Assembly (NCBI RefSeq): GCF_000817735.3 | Contig: NZ_JTJC03000012.1 | Span: 29,689 to 84,104 of the forward strand | Length of the DNA: 54,416 bases | Source of the DNA: Scytonema millei VB511283 | Lineage (GTDB): Bacteria; Cyanobacteriota; Cyanobacteriia; Cyanobacteriales; Chroococcidiopsidaceae | Direction of reading: 5' to 3' | In this document: one piece after another, positions 16,736 to 24,599 of the stretch | Layout of the letters: each line of letters opens with the position of its first letter | Position numbering within the stretch: the first letter of the stretch is position 1 | Program-made: the position numbers and the translations under genes | Notes under the pieces: generated by a model | The model's input: the letters and a program-made list of their open reading frames with translations, nothing else | What the model was told of the DNA's origin: nothing | Database searches by the model: none

Positions 16736-17243
16736 ACTCAAATAACCGAAAGTAGGGATAGCGGACGGGGACTCCTGGTTCTTTCTCCAGATCGAAGTTA
16801 ATCACTTCCCAGCAGGGTTCATCTTCGGGAGCAGGGCTAAATTCTACGGGTAAGCCGTAAAGCCTGGGTTTGGTTTGGTCGGATTGCCCCTTCCAGGGGG
16901 TACTGCGCTCCAAGTAACCACTGATTAAGTCTTGATAGCGACGAGCGATAATCACCCGCGTGGCGCGATAACCCTGTGTATACAGCCTGTCCAGTGCTTC
17001 GTGAATTTCAAACCTAATCCCATCTGGGTGAGTATGTTGTCTGTACCACTCGTTATTCCAACGCCGCCAGTGGCGACCCGACTGGAGATGAATTAATTCA
17101 CCTGTTTTAGGATCGGCTTCAAAAGCCCCGTGACGCGGACATAGATAAGTATCCGTCAATGTTAGCGCCGGGATCGGTTGGCGACAGTGGGGACACGGAA
17201 TTTCTGGACCAAATATTGGGTACTGCAAGCCTGGATTGATCAT
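16734..17243 (-). CDS. conserved cyanobacterial protein (TIGR02652-like)
   Basis: This 169-residue protein resembles a family conserved in cyanobacteria, recalled as TIGR02652. It has an N-terminal zinc-ribbon-like part: 'PCPHCRQPI' (C-P-H-C, residues about 17-20) and 'YLCPRHGAFEADPKTGELIHLQSGRHWRRWNNEWYRQ' with C-x2-H. The rest is rich in aromatic and charged residues ('GYRATRVIIARRYQDLISGYLER') and ends 'RYPYFRLFE'. The starting ATG (17241-17243) has no upstream in-frame alternative of note. Function unknown. Confidence 0.75.
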   Translation of the reverse strand: MINPGLQYPIFGPEIPCPHCRQPIPALTLTDTYLCPRHGAFEADPKTGELIHLQSGRHWRRWNNEWYRQHTHPDGIRFEIHEALDRLYTQGYRATRVIIARRYQDLISGYLERSTPWKGQSDQTKPRLYGLPVEFSPAPEDEPCWEVINFDLEKEPGVPVRYPYFRLFE

Positions 17244-17420
17244 GAGGCGTAAACCAGAATACTGACTTGTCTACCACTGCCGTTGGTTCGATTCTGTTTT
17301 TGCGACCAACTAGAGCTTTTTAGACCCACCACCGCCTCCTAAAGACTATCACATTGCGATTATTTGTATAGAATAGCTACACCCTTATAGATTTGAAATC
17401 TTAAGGTTTTAAGCTAAACG

Positions 17421-17981
17421 ATGATTCTTAATCATCATATAGAACATTCTATCGTGTCTGCCCAATCCTACTGGTCAATTCCCGATCTTTCCCCGGCTGC
17501 CTTTGTTGCAGCTAATGCTGTCGTCATGGGTGCTGTCAAGCTGGCAAAAGGTGCGAGTATTTGGTACGGAGCCGTGGTGCGCGGTGATGTCGAGAGGATT
17601 GAAATTGGTGAATGCACTAATATTCAAGATGGTGCTATCTTACACGGCGATCCTGGGAAACCGACTGTTTTAGAAGATTATGTTACGGTAGGACATCGTG
17701 CGGTCGTACATTCAGCTTACGTCGAGCGGGGCAGTTTAATCGGTATTGGAGCAGTCATTTTAGATGGTGTCAGAGTCGGAGCGGGAAGCATTGTGGGAGC
17801 GGGAGCAGTTGTCAGTAAAGATGTCCCACCGCGATCGCTTGTTGTCGGAGTCCCCGCTAAAATTTTACGGGAAGTCTCCTCAACCGAAGCCGCAGAATTG
17901 ATCGAACACGCTCGTCGCTACGAAAAACTCGCCCTCGTCCATGCAGGAAAGGGAACCGATCTCGGGTTTTATCGAGAATAG
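17421..17981 (+). CDS. gamma carbonic anhydrase-like left-handed beta-helix protein
   Basis: This 186-residue trimeric hexapeptide-repeat protein of the YrdA/PaaY/CaiE gamma-CA class shows 'FVAANAVVMGAVKLAKGASIWYGAVVRGDVERIEIGECTNIQDGAILHGD', then 'YVTVGHRAVVHSA' and 'RGSLIGIGAVILDGV'. The expected zinc histidines are in 'AILHGD', 'VGHRAVVHS' (two). It lacks the RuBisCO small-subunit-like repeats of CcmM. It may hydrate CO2 or be an inactive relative; many cyanobacterial members are untested. The frame starts with ATG at 17421. Confidence 0.85.
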   Translation: MILNHHIEHSIVSAQSYWSIPDLSPAAFVAANAVVMGAVKLAKGASIWYGAVVRGDVERIEIGECTNIQDGAILHGDPGKPTVLEDYVTVGHRAVVHSAYVERGSLIGIGAVILDGVRVGAGSIVGAGAVVSKDVPPRSLVVGVPAKILREVSSTEAAELIEHARRYEKLALVHAGKGTDLGFYRE

Positions 17982-17989
17982 GGACAAGG

Positions 17990-18075
17990 GAGAACTCGTA
18001 AGTCGTAAGTCGAGGACAAGGGAGACGAGGGAGCAGTTTGTTTTGACTTTTGACTTTTAGCTTTTGACTTTTGAA
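17990..18075. repeat. GGACAAGG and TTTTGAC repeat tract
   Basis: GGGACAAGGGAG, GTAAGTC and TGACTTTTGACTTTTAGCTTTTGAC units between the gamma-CA-like gene and psbY. Confidence 0.75.
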
Positions 18076-18164
18076 AAGGACTAGTCAATTTGTCGTTTTC
18101 GGCTAACAATTAAAGATGAGAAAATTTCAAAAATCTTTAAACTCTATTTAAGAGAGGAAGACAT

Positions 18165-18290
18165 ATGGACATCGATCTGCGCGTTGCTTTTGTTCTGCTA
18201 CCAGTAATTGCTGCTGCTAGCTGGGCGCTATTCAACATCGCTCCCGCTGCAATCAGGCAAATTCAAGGCTTTTTCAACAAAGAAGCTTAA
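18165..18290 (+). CDS. psbY: photosystem II protein Y
   Basis: This 41-residue single-span subunit sits at the edge of photosystem II near cytochrome b559. The sequence begins '[20 protein letters not shown]' and contains '[19 protein letters not shown]', the typical PsbY pattern of a hydrophobic helix followed by a basic stromal tail. An AGAGAGGAAG purine stretch at 18151-18160 sits 4 bp before the ATG and can serve as ribosome-binding site. A strong palindrome follows at 18316-18343. Confidence 0.93.
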
Positions 18291-18315
18291 TTTGAGGAAC
18301 TGGGGGTTAGAAAGC

Positions 18316-18343
18316 GTAGGGTGCGTTCAATAACGCACCCTAC
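18316..18343. terminator. 12-bp stem-loop (GTAGGGTGCGTT family) between convergent genes
   Basis: A perfect 12-bp stem (GTAGGGTGCGTT / AACGCACCCTAC) with a CAAT loop sits between psbY and the convergent ycf37-like gene. No T run follows on either strand, so it is a dispersed palindrome that may stabilise 3' ends rather than a classical terminator. Confidence 0.6.
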
Positions 18344-18356
18344 ATGAAGCTTCCAG

Positions 18357-18887
18357 TTACGTTGCAACCCGCTTGCGAAGAGACTCAGCCCGTCGTTTTG
18401 CCGTACTGTTTTTTGGCTCTGACTCTAATACTTGCTCGTAAGCTTGTAGTGCTTGGGTAGTCAAGTTCTTTCGTTCGTAGGCGTGACCGACGTTATTAAG
18501 CGCTGTAGTATAGCTTGGATATAATCTCAAGGCTTCTTTGTAGTTGCGAATTGCCAAGTCGTATTGCTCTTGAGCAAAATAAGCATAACCCAAGCCATTG
18601 TAGATGAGAGCTAGATTTTCTGGGTTTTGCTCTTCTTGCTCTACTGCTTTGAGCGCTTTTTGAAAATTGACGATCGCCTGGGTGTAAAGTTTTTTATCTA
18701 AATAAATCCCACCCAACTCGTAATATTCTTCGGCTGTGCCTTGGGCTTGAGACAACTTTTTTTGCAGTTGTGCCAGAGTACCTTCAACGCGGCGTGTTTT
18801 AAAGACTTGGCGAAAGATAGCAAGTGCCGTTCCGCCCAGCAGGACTAACAAGATTAGCAGATAGACAGCTGCTAGATTTTTATCCAT
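18357..18887 (-). CDS. ycf37: Ycf37-like TPR protein (photosystem I assembly)
   Basis: This protein has one N-terminal membrane span ('LAAVYLLILLVLLGGTALAIFRQVF') then three to four TPR units ('EEYYELGGIYLDKKLYTQAIVNFQKAL', 'ALIYNGLGYAYFAQEQYDLAIRNYKEAL', 'TTALNNVGHAYERKNLTTQALQAYEQVL'). This plan and the size (176 residues from the chosen start) match cyanobacterial Ycf37/plant PYG7, which helps assemble photosystem I at the thylakoid. I prefer the ATG at 18885-18887 ('MDKNLAAVYLL') to one 14 codons upstream, because family members begin just before the membrane helix. It converges with psbY. The assignment rests on architecture, so another membrane TPR protein is possible. Confidence 0.75.
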   Translation of the reverse strand: MDKNLAAVYLLILLVLLGGTALAIFRQVFKTRRVEGTLAQLQKKLSQAQGTAEEYYELGGIYLDKKLYTQAIVNFQKALKAVEQEEQNPENLALIYNGLGYAYFAQEQYDLAIRNYKEALRLYPSYTTALNNVGHAYERKNLTTQALQAYEQVLESEPKNSTAKRRAESLRKRVAT

Positions 18888-19060
18888 TGGCTGTAAAAAC
18901 TCAAATGAAAATAGTGTTTCTATCTTCATTATCCTGCGACTGCGGTGGAGTTATTGCAATTTTGGTGGAATTAAACTTGTTTGAAGTCAATGCGATCGCC
19001 TCAGACTCAACTTCAGTGAATAGAATTCCTAGCTGCACGGACTCTCAGACAGATAGGAGT

Positions 19061-20407
19061 TCAGCGAATCAGTGAGGGAAGAAAACTAACAATTCCAGGA
19101 AAGACGATAATCGCCAATAAAACGAGCAGTTGCAGAATGATAAACGGAACCACACCGCGATAAATATCTCCGGTGGTGACTTCGCGGGGAGCAACACCTC
19201 GTAGATAAAACAGAGCAAAGCCAAAAGGCGGGGTGAGAAAGGATGTTTGTAAGTTAGCTCCCAATACCACGCCATACCAAATGAGATTCAAGCCTAATTT
19301 CTGCGCTACAGGGACAAACAGAGGTACAACAATAAAGGCAATCTCAAAGAAATCGATAAAAAAGCCGAGGATAAACACCACCAGCATACTGACGAACAAA
19401 AAGCCAATTTCGCCACCAGGAAGGTTGGTCAGAACGTCAAACATGAAGCGATCGCCATTTAAGCCGCGAAATACCAAACTAAAAGCGGTCGAGCCAATTA
19501 AAATGAAAATTACCATGCTGGTAATTCGCAAGGTGACATCGCAAACTTGCCAAAGCGATCGCCAACTCAATTGACGATTAAAACCAGCTAGTATCATTGC
19601 ACCCAAGCATCCCACTGCACCTGCTTCTGTGGGTGTGGCAATGCCAAAGAAGATACTGCCCAACACTAATAAAATCAACAGCAAGGGCGGAATCATCACC
19701 TGTACGACTCGTTTACCCAAATTTTTTCCTGCTGCTGCCCTGACATCTTCTGGTAAAGCTGGGGCTATTTCTGGCTTGAGGAACGCTACCACGACAACGT
19801 GGATGGCAAATGCTCCTGCCATCATCAAACCAGGAATGACGGAACCGATGAATAGATCTCCAACGGAAACGCCCAACTGATCGCCTAATACGACTAACAC
19901 TACGCTAGGAGGAATAATCTGTCCTAATGTCCCAGAGGCAGCAATCACGCCAGTTGCTAATCGTTTGTCGTAACCGTATCGCAGCATGATTGGGAGGGAA
20001 ATTAGACCCATTGCTACCACGGTTGCAGCGACTACACCCGTTGTTGCCGCTAGTAGCGCTCCAACCGCTACAACTGCTAAAGCTAAACCTCCACGCAATC
20101 GCCCCAAGAGAATTCCCATTGTTTCCAGCAGATTCTCAGCGATACCGGACTTTTCCAGCATCGAACCCAGAAAGATGAAATAGGGAATTGCCAACAGCGT
20201 GTAATTAGCCATGATGCCAAAAATTCGCTGGGGCATTGCCGTGAGAAAAATTGGGTCGAATACACCCAAACTAATGCCTAGCAAACCAAATAAAATCGCT
20301 ACTCCACCTAAAGCAAATGCAACTGGGTAGCCGAAAGAAAGCAGTACCAGCGCCCCTGCAAACATCAAGGGACCCAACCACTCATAGTCCAGTTCCAGGG
20401 TTATCAC
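19061..20407 (-). CDS. dctM: TRAP transporter large permease (DctM/TRAP-M)
   Basis: This is the large membrane subunit of a sodium-driven tripartite periplasmic transporter for small organic acids. The 448-residue protein has about 12-13 hydrophobic segments and the DctM signatures 'SGTLGQIIPPSVVLVVLGDQLG' and 'TEAGAVGCLGAMIL'. The start codon is GTG and lies inside the end of the small-subunit gene (26 bp overlap, 20382-20407), a sign of coupled translation. No substrate-binding DctP gene is in the window. Ligand unknown; cyanobacterial TRAP systems include glutamate and mannitol/lactate-like ones. Confidence 0.92.
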   Translation of the reverse strand: MITLELDYEWLGPLMFAGALVLLSFGYPVAFALGGVAILFGLLGISLGVFDPIFLTAMPQRIFGIMANYTLLAIPYFIFLGSMLEKSGIAENLLETMGILLGRLRGGLALAVVAVGALLAATTGVVAATVVAMGLISLPIMLRYGYDKRLATGVIAASGTLGQIIPPSVVLVVLGDQLGVSVGDLFIGSVIPGLMMAGAFAIHVVVVAFLKPEIAPALPEDVRAAAGKNLGKRVVQVMIPPLLLILLVLGSIFFGIATPTEAGAVGCLGAMILAGFNRQLSWRSLWQVCDVTLRITSMVIFILIGSTAFSLVFRGLNGDRFMFDVLTNLPGGEIGFLFVSMLVVFILGFFIDFFEIAFIVVPLFVPVAQKLGLNLIWYGVVLGANLQTSFLTPPFGFALFYLRGVAPREVTTGDIYRGVVPFIILQLLVLLAIIVFPGIVSFLPSLIR

Positions 20408-20960
20408 TTTGTTCCTCCTGCTGCATTTGATTGGTGATAATTGCTAAGTTTTTGATGGCTTCAGAAATCCCTTGAAAAATCAGTAACACCAAACTAACGA
20501 GAATCATCGTTTTGATTGGGTAGCGGAGTAATCCACCAGGATCGGGAGACGTTTCGCCAATTCTCCAAGAGATAAGAATGGTGTCCCAAGAAACAACCAG
20601 CACGATGATGCAAAAAGGAATCAGAAATAATATTGTTCCCAAGAGATCGGTAAAGGCTCTGAGTTTGGGCGACCAGTTACGATGGAAAATGTCTACTCGA
20701 ACGTGGTCGTTATATTTGAGGGTGTAGGCAGCACCCAAAAGAAATACCAGGTCGAATAAATACCATTGAGCTTCAATCAAAGCGTTAGAACTTAAGTTTT
20801 GTCCCACTGCTCGTCCTATGTAGCGACCGACGACGTTCCAGACTCCGACGAGTACCATGAGTAGGACGAAGCCAGCAGTGAAGCGTCCGATCCATTCGTT
20901 AATCGTGTCGATAATTTTTGATATGCGTAGTAGGCTTTGCAAGGTGTTTTCCCTCTCCAA
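20382..20960 (-). CDS. dctQ: TRAP transporter small permease (DctQ/TRAP-Q)
   Basis: This 192-residue protein has four membrane spans, including 'FVLLMVLVGVWNVVGRYIG', 'FDLVFLLGAAYTLKYNDHVRVD' (the DctQ hallmark 'HVRVD') and 'TILFLIPFCIIVLVVSW'. It docks with the DctM subunit encoded next. The start appears to be TTG at 20958-20960 and a repeat tract begins about 25 bp upstream, so the promoter must lie close to or inside repeats. Confidence 0.88.
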   Translation of the reverse strand: MERENTLQSLLRISKIIDTINEWIGRFTAGFVLLMVLVGVWNVVGRYIGRAVGQNLSSNALIEAQWYLFDLVFLLGAAYTLKYNDHVRVDIFHRNWSPKLRAFTDLLGTILFLIPFCIIVLVVSWDTILISWRIGETSPDPGGLLRYPIKTMILVSLVLLIFQGISEAIKNLAIITNQMQQEEQSDNPGTGL

Positions 20961-20984
20961 AGCGATAGATGTAGCATTCTATCA

Positions 20985-21046
20985 AAAAAGGGAGTAGGGA
21001 GCAGGGAACAGGGAAAATAAAGGAGACAAGGGGGACAAGGAGGCAA
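20985..21046. repeat. GGGAGCA and GGACAAGG repeat tract
   Basis: AGGGAGTA/GGGAGCA heptads followed by GAGACAAGGGGGACAAGGAGG-like units upstream of the TRAP genes. Confidence 0.75.
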
Positions 21047-21178
21047 AATGTATATTTTGCGATTGCCTACTTATTTTTGTTAAGAATTTACGTATCCTTG
21101 GTAAAGAATATTACTTATATAGCAAGAGAAAATTTTGTCAATAAATCAGCCGCGATCGCGCGGATAAGTAACATAAAT

Positions 21179-21208
21179 TGTAGAGACGTTACATGTAGCG
21201 TCTCTACA
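21179..21208. repeat. 30-bp palindrome (TGTAGAGACGTTACATG family)
   Basis: An imperfect inverted repeat with arms TGTAGAGACG and CGTCTCTACA around TTACATGTAG. Relatives are at 40081-40110 and, between two tRNA genes, 51655-51684. It sits 20 bp after the peroxiredoxin stop and may act as its 3' stem-loop. Confidence 0.8.
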
Positions 21209-21227
21209 TCAATCGGAATTATCGCAC

Positions 21228-21863
21228 TTATTTATTGGGCTGAGGAGTTACCCGTAAATATGGCTTAACTTCCTGAACTCCTTTGGGGAATTTTTGCTTC
21301 GCCTCTTCAGTTGACATAGAAGGTACGACAATTACATCATCTCCATCTTTCCAGTTCACTGGCGTAGCAACGCTATAGTTATCAGTTAGTTGCAGAGAAT
21401 CGATGACGCGCAAGATTTCTTCAAAGTTACGACCAGTGCTAGGTGGGTAAGTTATAGTCAAGCGCAATTTTTTGGCGGGGTCAATCACAAAAACCGAGCG
21501 AACCGTAACTTTAGCGTTCGCGTTCGGGTGGATCATGCCATACAAGTCGGAAACTTTCTTATCGGGATCTGCCAAAATAGGATAGTCAACCGTTGTAGAT
21601 TGAGTTTCGTTGATATCGCCAATCCAACCTTTGTGAGATTCGGCATCGTCAACGCTCAAAGCAATCACTTTGGCATTACGCTTGTCAAATTCCGGTTTGA
21701 GTTTTGCGACTTCGCCTAATTCTGTCGTGCAAACAGGGGTATAGTCAGCAGGGTGAGAGAAAAGCACTACCCAGCTATCACCAGCCCATTCGTAAAAGTC
21801 GATATCCCCAAATGAAGAGGACTGGGTAAAGTTAGGTACTGTATCACCAAGTTGAAGCGCCAT
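21228..21863 (-). CDS. 1-Cys peroxiredoxin (Prx6 type)
   Basis: Reduces hydrogen peroxide and organic peroxides in the cytosol. The 211-residue protein has the active-site loop 'SHPADYTPVCTTELGEV', with the peroxidatic Cys near residue 46. It also has the extra C-terminal domain ('TPVNWKDGDDVIVVPSMSTEEAKQKFP') that marks the Prx6 class. There is no second conserved Cys at the 2-Cys resolving position. The gene stands alone between the TRAP pair and a repeat-rich gap. Family members in cyanobacteria respond to oxidative stress; no operator is evident here. Confidence 0.93.
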   Translation of the reverse strand: MALQLGDTVPNFTQSSSFGDIDFYEWAGDSWVVLFSHPADYTPVCTTELGEVAKLKPEFDKRNAKVIALSVDDAESHKGWIGDINETQSTTVDYPILADPDKKVSDLYGMIHPNANAKVTVRSVFVIDPAKKLRLTITYPPSTGRNFEEILRVIDSLQLTDNYSVATPVNWKDGDDVIVVPSMSTEEAKQKFPKGVQEVKPYLRVTPQPNK

Positions 21864-21967
21864 TTTTGTCTTCCTGTCGTCAAAATGTCATAATTCGCCT
21901 ACTATACAGATCCTGCCATAAAACCCCTGTTTTCCGATAGGGGTTTGCCTGTTTTAAAGAAAAATTT

Positions 21968-22105
21968 ATGATGAGGGGTGAGGGGTGAGAGAGCTGAGGG
22001 AGCGCAAGGTTGCGCTCGGGAGCAATCGGGAGCTAGAGGAGAAGAATTACTTCTGGCTCCTGACTCCTGTTTGCTGATAACTGACAACTGATAACTGACA
22101 ACTGA
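21968..22105. repeat. mixed repeat tract
   Basis: Tandem GAGGGGT, GCTGAGGGAGC, GGGAGCT and TGATAAC/TGACAAC heptads upstream of the GNAT gene. Confidence 0.75.
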
Positions 22106-22194
22106 TTAGTAAGCAAAGCTTAGTTTACGACAGCGCGATCGCTTCGGAGAAGCTTTTCTATATTACAAGATGTGTAGAGATGCGATAAATAGTC

Positions 22195-22746
22195 ATGCCT
22201 GCAATTGAAACTGCTCGACTGCGACTGAGGTGTTTTACTGAGAGAGATTTAGAGGATTACGTGCGAATTTTTGCCATCCAGAATATACCCGTTACGCTTC
22301 CCAAGGGAAGCGTACCTCTGGAGCAAGTAAGGGAAGCAGCTCAAGCAGCTTATAACTACTTTACCTGCCATTGGCAGCAACACGGGTTTGGCGTTTGGGC
22401 AGTTTGCGATCGCGTCAACCATAAATTAATCGGACAGTGCGGACTCAACTGCTTGCCAGACAGCTATGAGGTAGAAGTTCTTTATCGCCTCGAGCGGGCA
22501 TACTGGAATCAAGGGCTGGCAACTGAAGCAACAAAAGCTAGCTTGAGATATGGCTTTGAGCAGGTGCAGTTAGACAAGATTGTCGCGCTGACACTACCAC
22601 ACCATTTAGCCTCCCGCCGCGTGATGGAAAAAGCGGGATTGCATTACAAGAAAGATGCCCATATTTACGGTTTAGATGTAGTGTATTATACATTACACCG
22701 AGTAGAATATCAGCCAGATGATTCTATGTATGTTTTGTTAGTTTAA
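22195..22746 (+). CDS. GNAT-family N-acetyltransferase (RimJ/RimL-like)
   Basis: This 183-residue GNAT fold protein starts 'METARLRLRCFTERDLEDY'-like (here 'MPAIETARLRLRCFTERDLEDY'). It keeps 'GFGVWAVCDRVNHKLIGQCGLN', the acetyl-CoA strand 'EVEVLYRLERAYWNQGLATEA' and 'LPHHLASRRVMEKAGLHY'. Members acetylate the N-terminus of ribosomal or other proteins, or small amines; the substrate is not inferable. A perfect 10-bp inverted repeat (22293-22314) lies inside the reading frame and encodes 'TLPKGSVP'. ATG at 22195 is the first reasonable start. Confidence 0.88.
   Translation: MPAIETARLRLRCFTERDLEDYVRIFAIQNIPVTLPKGSVPLEQVREAAQAAYNYFTCHWQQHGFGVWAVCDRVNHKLIGQCGLNCLPDSYEVEVLYRLERAYWNQGLATEATKASLRYGFEQVQLDKIVALTLPHHLASRRVMEKAGLHYKKDAHIYGLDVVYYTLHRVEYQPDDSMYVLLV
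22293..22314. repeat. palindromic element inside GNAT gene
   Basis: Arms TACGCTTCCC and GGGAAGCGTA around AA give a perfect 22-bp inverted repeat in the coding region. It looks like a small dispersed element of the type common in cyanobacterial spacers, inserted in frame between alpha1 and alpha2 of the GNAT fold. Confidence 0.65.
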
Positions 22747-22922
22747 GTATCTTAGAGATTGCCAGGAGATTATCAGTTACAGCTACAGAAGCGATACCGA
22801 TCGCGACTCGCTAAGATTAAATGAGTGAAAATGTAATAAAAATTAACGACAACGAAATTTTTTGTTAGAGTACAAAAAAAAGCATTAGCGCTGCAAAGCA
22901 AAACATTTCAAGGGAACGCTCT

Positions 22923-23147
22923 ATGTCACACACAATTGTTACTGAAGTTTGCGAAGGTGTTGCGGATTGCGTTGATGCCTGTCCTGTAGCGTGTATTCAT
23001 CCAGGTCCAGGGAAAAATATCAAGGGGACAGAATGGTACTGGATCGATTTTACGACATGTATAGACTGCGGCATCTGCATTCAAGTTTGTCCTGTAGAAG
23101 GGGCGATTGTCCCAGAAGAAAGACCAGACTTGCAGAAAACTCCTTAG
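22923..23147 (+). CDS. bacterial-type ferredoxin (4Fe-4S), 74 residues
   Basis: This small cytosolic electron carrier has a clear C-terminal cluster motif CxxCxxCxxxCP in 'CIDCGICIQVCP', plus an N-terminal group C10, C16, C20 and C24 ('CEGVADCVDACPVACIHPG'). The N-terminal group resembles the [3Fe-4S]/[4Fe-4S] half of 7Fe ferredoxins but lacks the cysteine expected at the second position of the usual C-x2-C. It resembles the short ferredoxins of cyanobacteria recalled as the Synechocystis ssr3184 type. The gene stands alone, with an AAGGGAA purine stretch about 10 bp before the ATG. Cluster type at the first site is uncertain. Confidence 0.88.
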   Translation: MSHTIVTEVCEGVADCVDACPVACIHPGPGKNIKGTEWYWIDFTTCIDCGICIQVCPVEGAIVPEERPDLQKTP

Positions 23148-23242
23148 CCAGCAGAGGGCAGATGTAAATGGTAGCGATCGCACTTGCTGAGTCATAATCT
23201 GGGATAAGCTAAATGCTAATTGCTGAGAGCCAACCTTGAGGT

Positions 23243-23974
23243 ATGTACAGTTCTGCTCCTCTATTAGAAGTTGAAGATGTTTGGGCTGGGTACGTCAAAG
23301 ACCTAGACATTCTCCAGGGTATAAATTTTCGGATTTTCCCTGGAGAAATCGTAGCGGTGATTGGTCCGAATGGTGCGGGAAAATCGACTCTAGCTAAGAC
23401 GATTTTTGGATTACTCAACCCGCATCGAGGCAAAATTACGTTTAAAAATCGGAGTATTGCTGGTTTGAAGTCAAATCAAATCGTGCAGAGGGGAATGTGT
23501 TATGTACCGCAAATTTCTAATGTCTTCGCCTCTTTAAGCGTAGAAGAAAATTTAGAAATGGGAGCATACATTCGCAAAACTGCACTAGCTCCTTTAAAAG
23601 ATCGAATTTATGGGACTTTTCCGGTTCTAGCCACTCGCAGACGGCAAAAGGCTGGAACTCTCTCTGGGGGAGAACGTCAAATGCTGGCGATGGGTAAAGC
23701 TTTGATGCTAGAACCGAGTTTATTATTACTTGACGAACCGAGTGCTGCCTTATCTCCTGTATTGGTATCGAGCGTTTTTGAACAAATTCAACAAATCAAC
23801 CAAGGTGGAACGGCGATTGTCTTGGTGGAACAGAATGCTCGTAGAGCCTTGGCAATGGCACACCGGGGTTATGTATTAGATACGGGACGCGATCGCTTTT
23901 CCGGTCCTGGGAACGAATTGCTCAACGATCCCAAAGTCGCAGAATTATATCTCGGTGCGGGTAGGGTTCATTGA
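23243..23974 (+). CDS. ABC transporter ATP-binding protein, LivF/NatE type
   Basis: This 243-residue ATPase belongs to the branched-chain/neutral amino acid (HAAT) family. Walker A is 'GPNGAGKST' (about residue 42), the Q-loop is in 'YVPQISNVF', the signature is 'LSGGERQM', Walker B is 'LLLLDEPSAALSP' and the switch His is replaced in 'VLVEQNARRAL', as usual for LivF. It ends with the LivF-type 'PKVAELYLGAG'. In cyanobacteria the N-I neutral amino acid permease (Nat) has such a subunit encoded away from the others; here too no permease or binding-protein gene is adjacent. A urea-transporter UrtE role is less likely without urt genes nearby. Confidence 0.88.
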   Translation: MYSSAPLLEVEDVWAGYVKDLDILQGINFRIFPGEIVAVIGPNGAGKSTLAKTIFGLLNPHRGKITFKNRSIAGLKSNQIVQRGMCYVPQISNVFASLSVEENLEMGAYIRKTALAPLKDRIYGTFPVLATRRRQKAGTLSGGERQMLAMGKALMLEPSLLLLDEPSAALSPVLVSSVFEQIQQINQGGTAIVLVEQNARRALAMAHRGYVLDTGRDRFSGPGNELLNDPKVAELYLGAGRVH

Positions 23975-24017
23975 AAAACAAAGGTCAGCGACAGATTAAT
24001 TGAGTTTACAAATTGAA

Positions 24018-24584
24018 ATGAAGCGAGTTTTTCTAATTGTGGCTGGCTTAATGCTTGCTTTCGACTCGCAATTTGCTATGGCTGGTTCGCTTGACCGAAA
24101 ACTCGGCATTGTTGTCGCGAAAGAAAATTTAGTTTGTCTCATTGCATCTGTGGCAAGTCTCAATATTGGCAGTCAAGTCAATCTCGTACTTCTGTCTGTG
24201 CCACAGAAAGTAGTTACTGGAACAGTTATGTCAGTTAGCGATCGCAAATGTACTGAGATATCAAAGCCACACAATATCCCTGGAAAATATTATCGGCTAT
24301 CAGTACCAAATAATCATACCCAACTGAGCGTACCTGCAATTGGTATTTTAAACTCAAGCAACCAACTGCGTAGAGTTGGGTTAAGAGTAGTAGGCGATTT
24401 AGATGGTGATGGTATCGAAGAATCGTTTCGTTCTTGTACGAGTTCTGAAGGATTTCATCTCACCGTCTGGTCTGGTCGAGCGTTGACTGGAACTAGAAAA
24501 TGGCACAGTTATTATTACCTTGGCTATGATGTTGAGCCGACCTGTACAACGATAGAAGTTAAAGACAATAATGATTTGAAATAA
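24018..24584 (+). CDS. secreted hypothetical protein with signal peptide
   Basis: I start it at ATG 24018, giving about 188 residues. The alternative TTG at 24000 adds six residues ahead of the signal peptide. The N-terminus 'MKRVFLIVAGLMLAFDSQFAMAG' is a signal peptide with cleavage likely after 'AMA'. The mature part has no recognised enzyme motif. It contains a calcium-loop-like 'GDLDGDGIEESFRSC' (DxDxDG pattern, about residue 140) as in VCBS/FG-GAP repeats, and four or more cysteines that could form disulfides. Probably periplasmic or exported; function unknown. It precedes the HAD gene by 15 bp, so the two may be cotranscribed. Confidence 0.65.
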   Translation: MKRVFLIVAGLMLAFDSQFAMAGSLDRKLGIVVAKENLVCLIASVASLNIGSQVNLVLLSVPQKVVTGTVMSVSDRKCTEISKPHNIPGKYYRLSVPNNHTQLSVPAIGILNSSNQLRRVGLRVVGDLDGDGIEESFRSCTSSEGFHLTVWSGRALTGTRKWHSYYYLGYDVEPTCTTIEVKDNNDLK

Positions 24585-24599
24585 TTCAACAGCAGCAGT

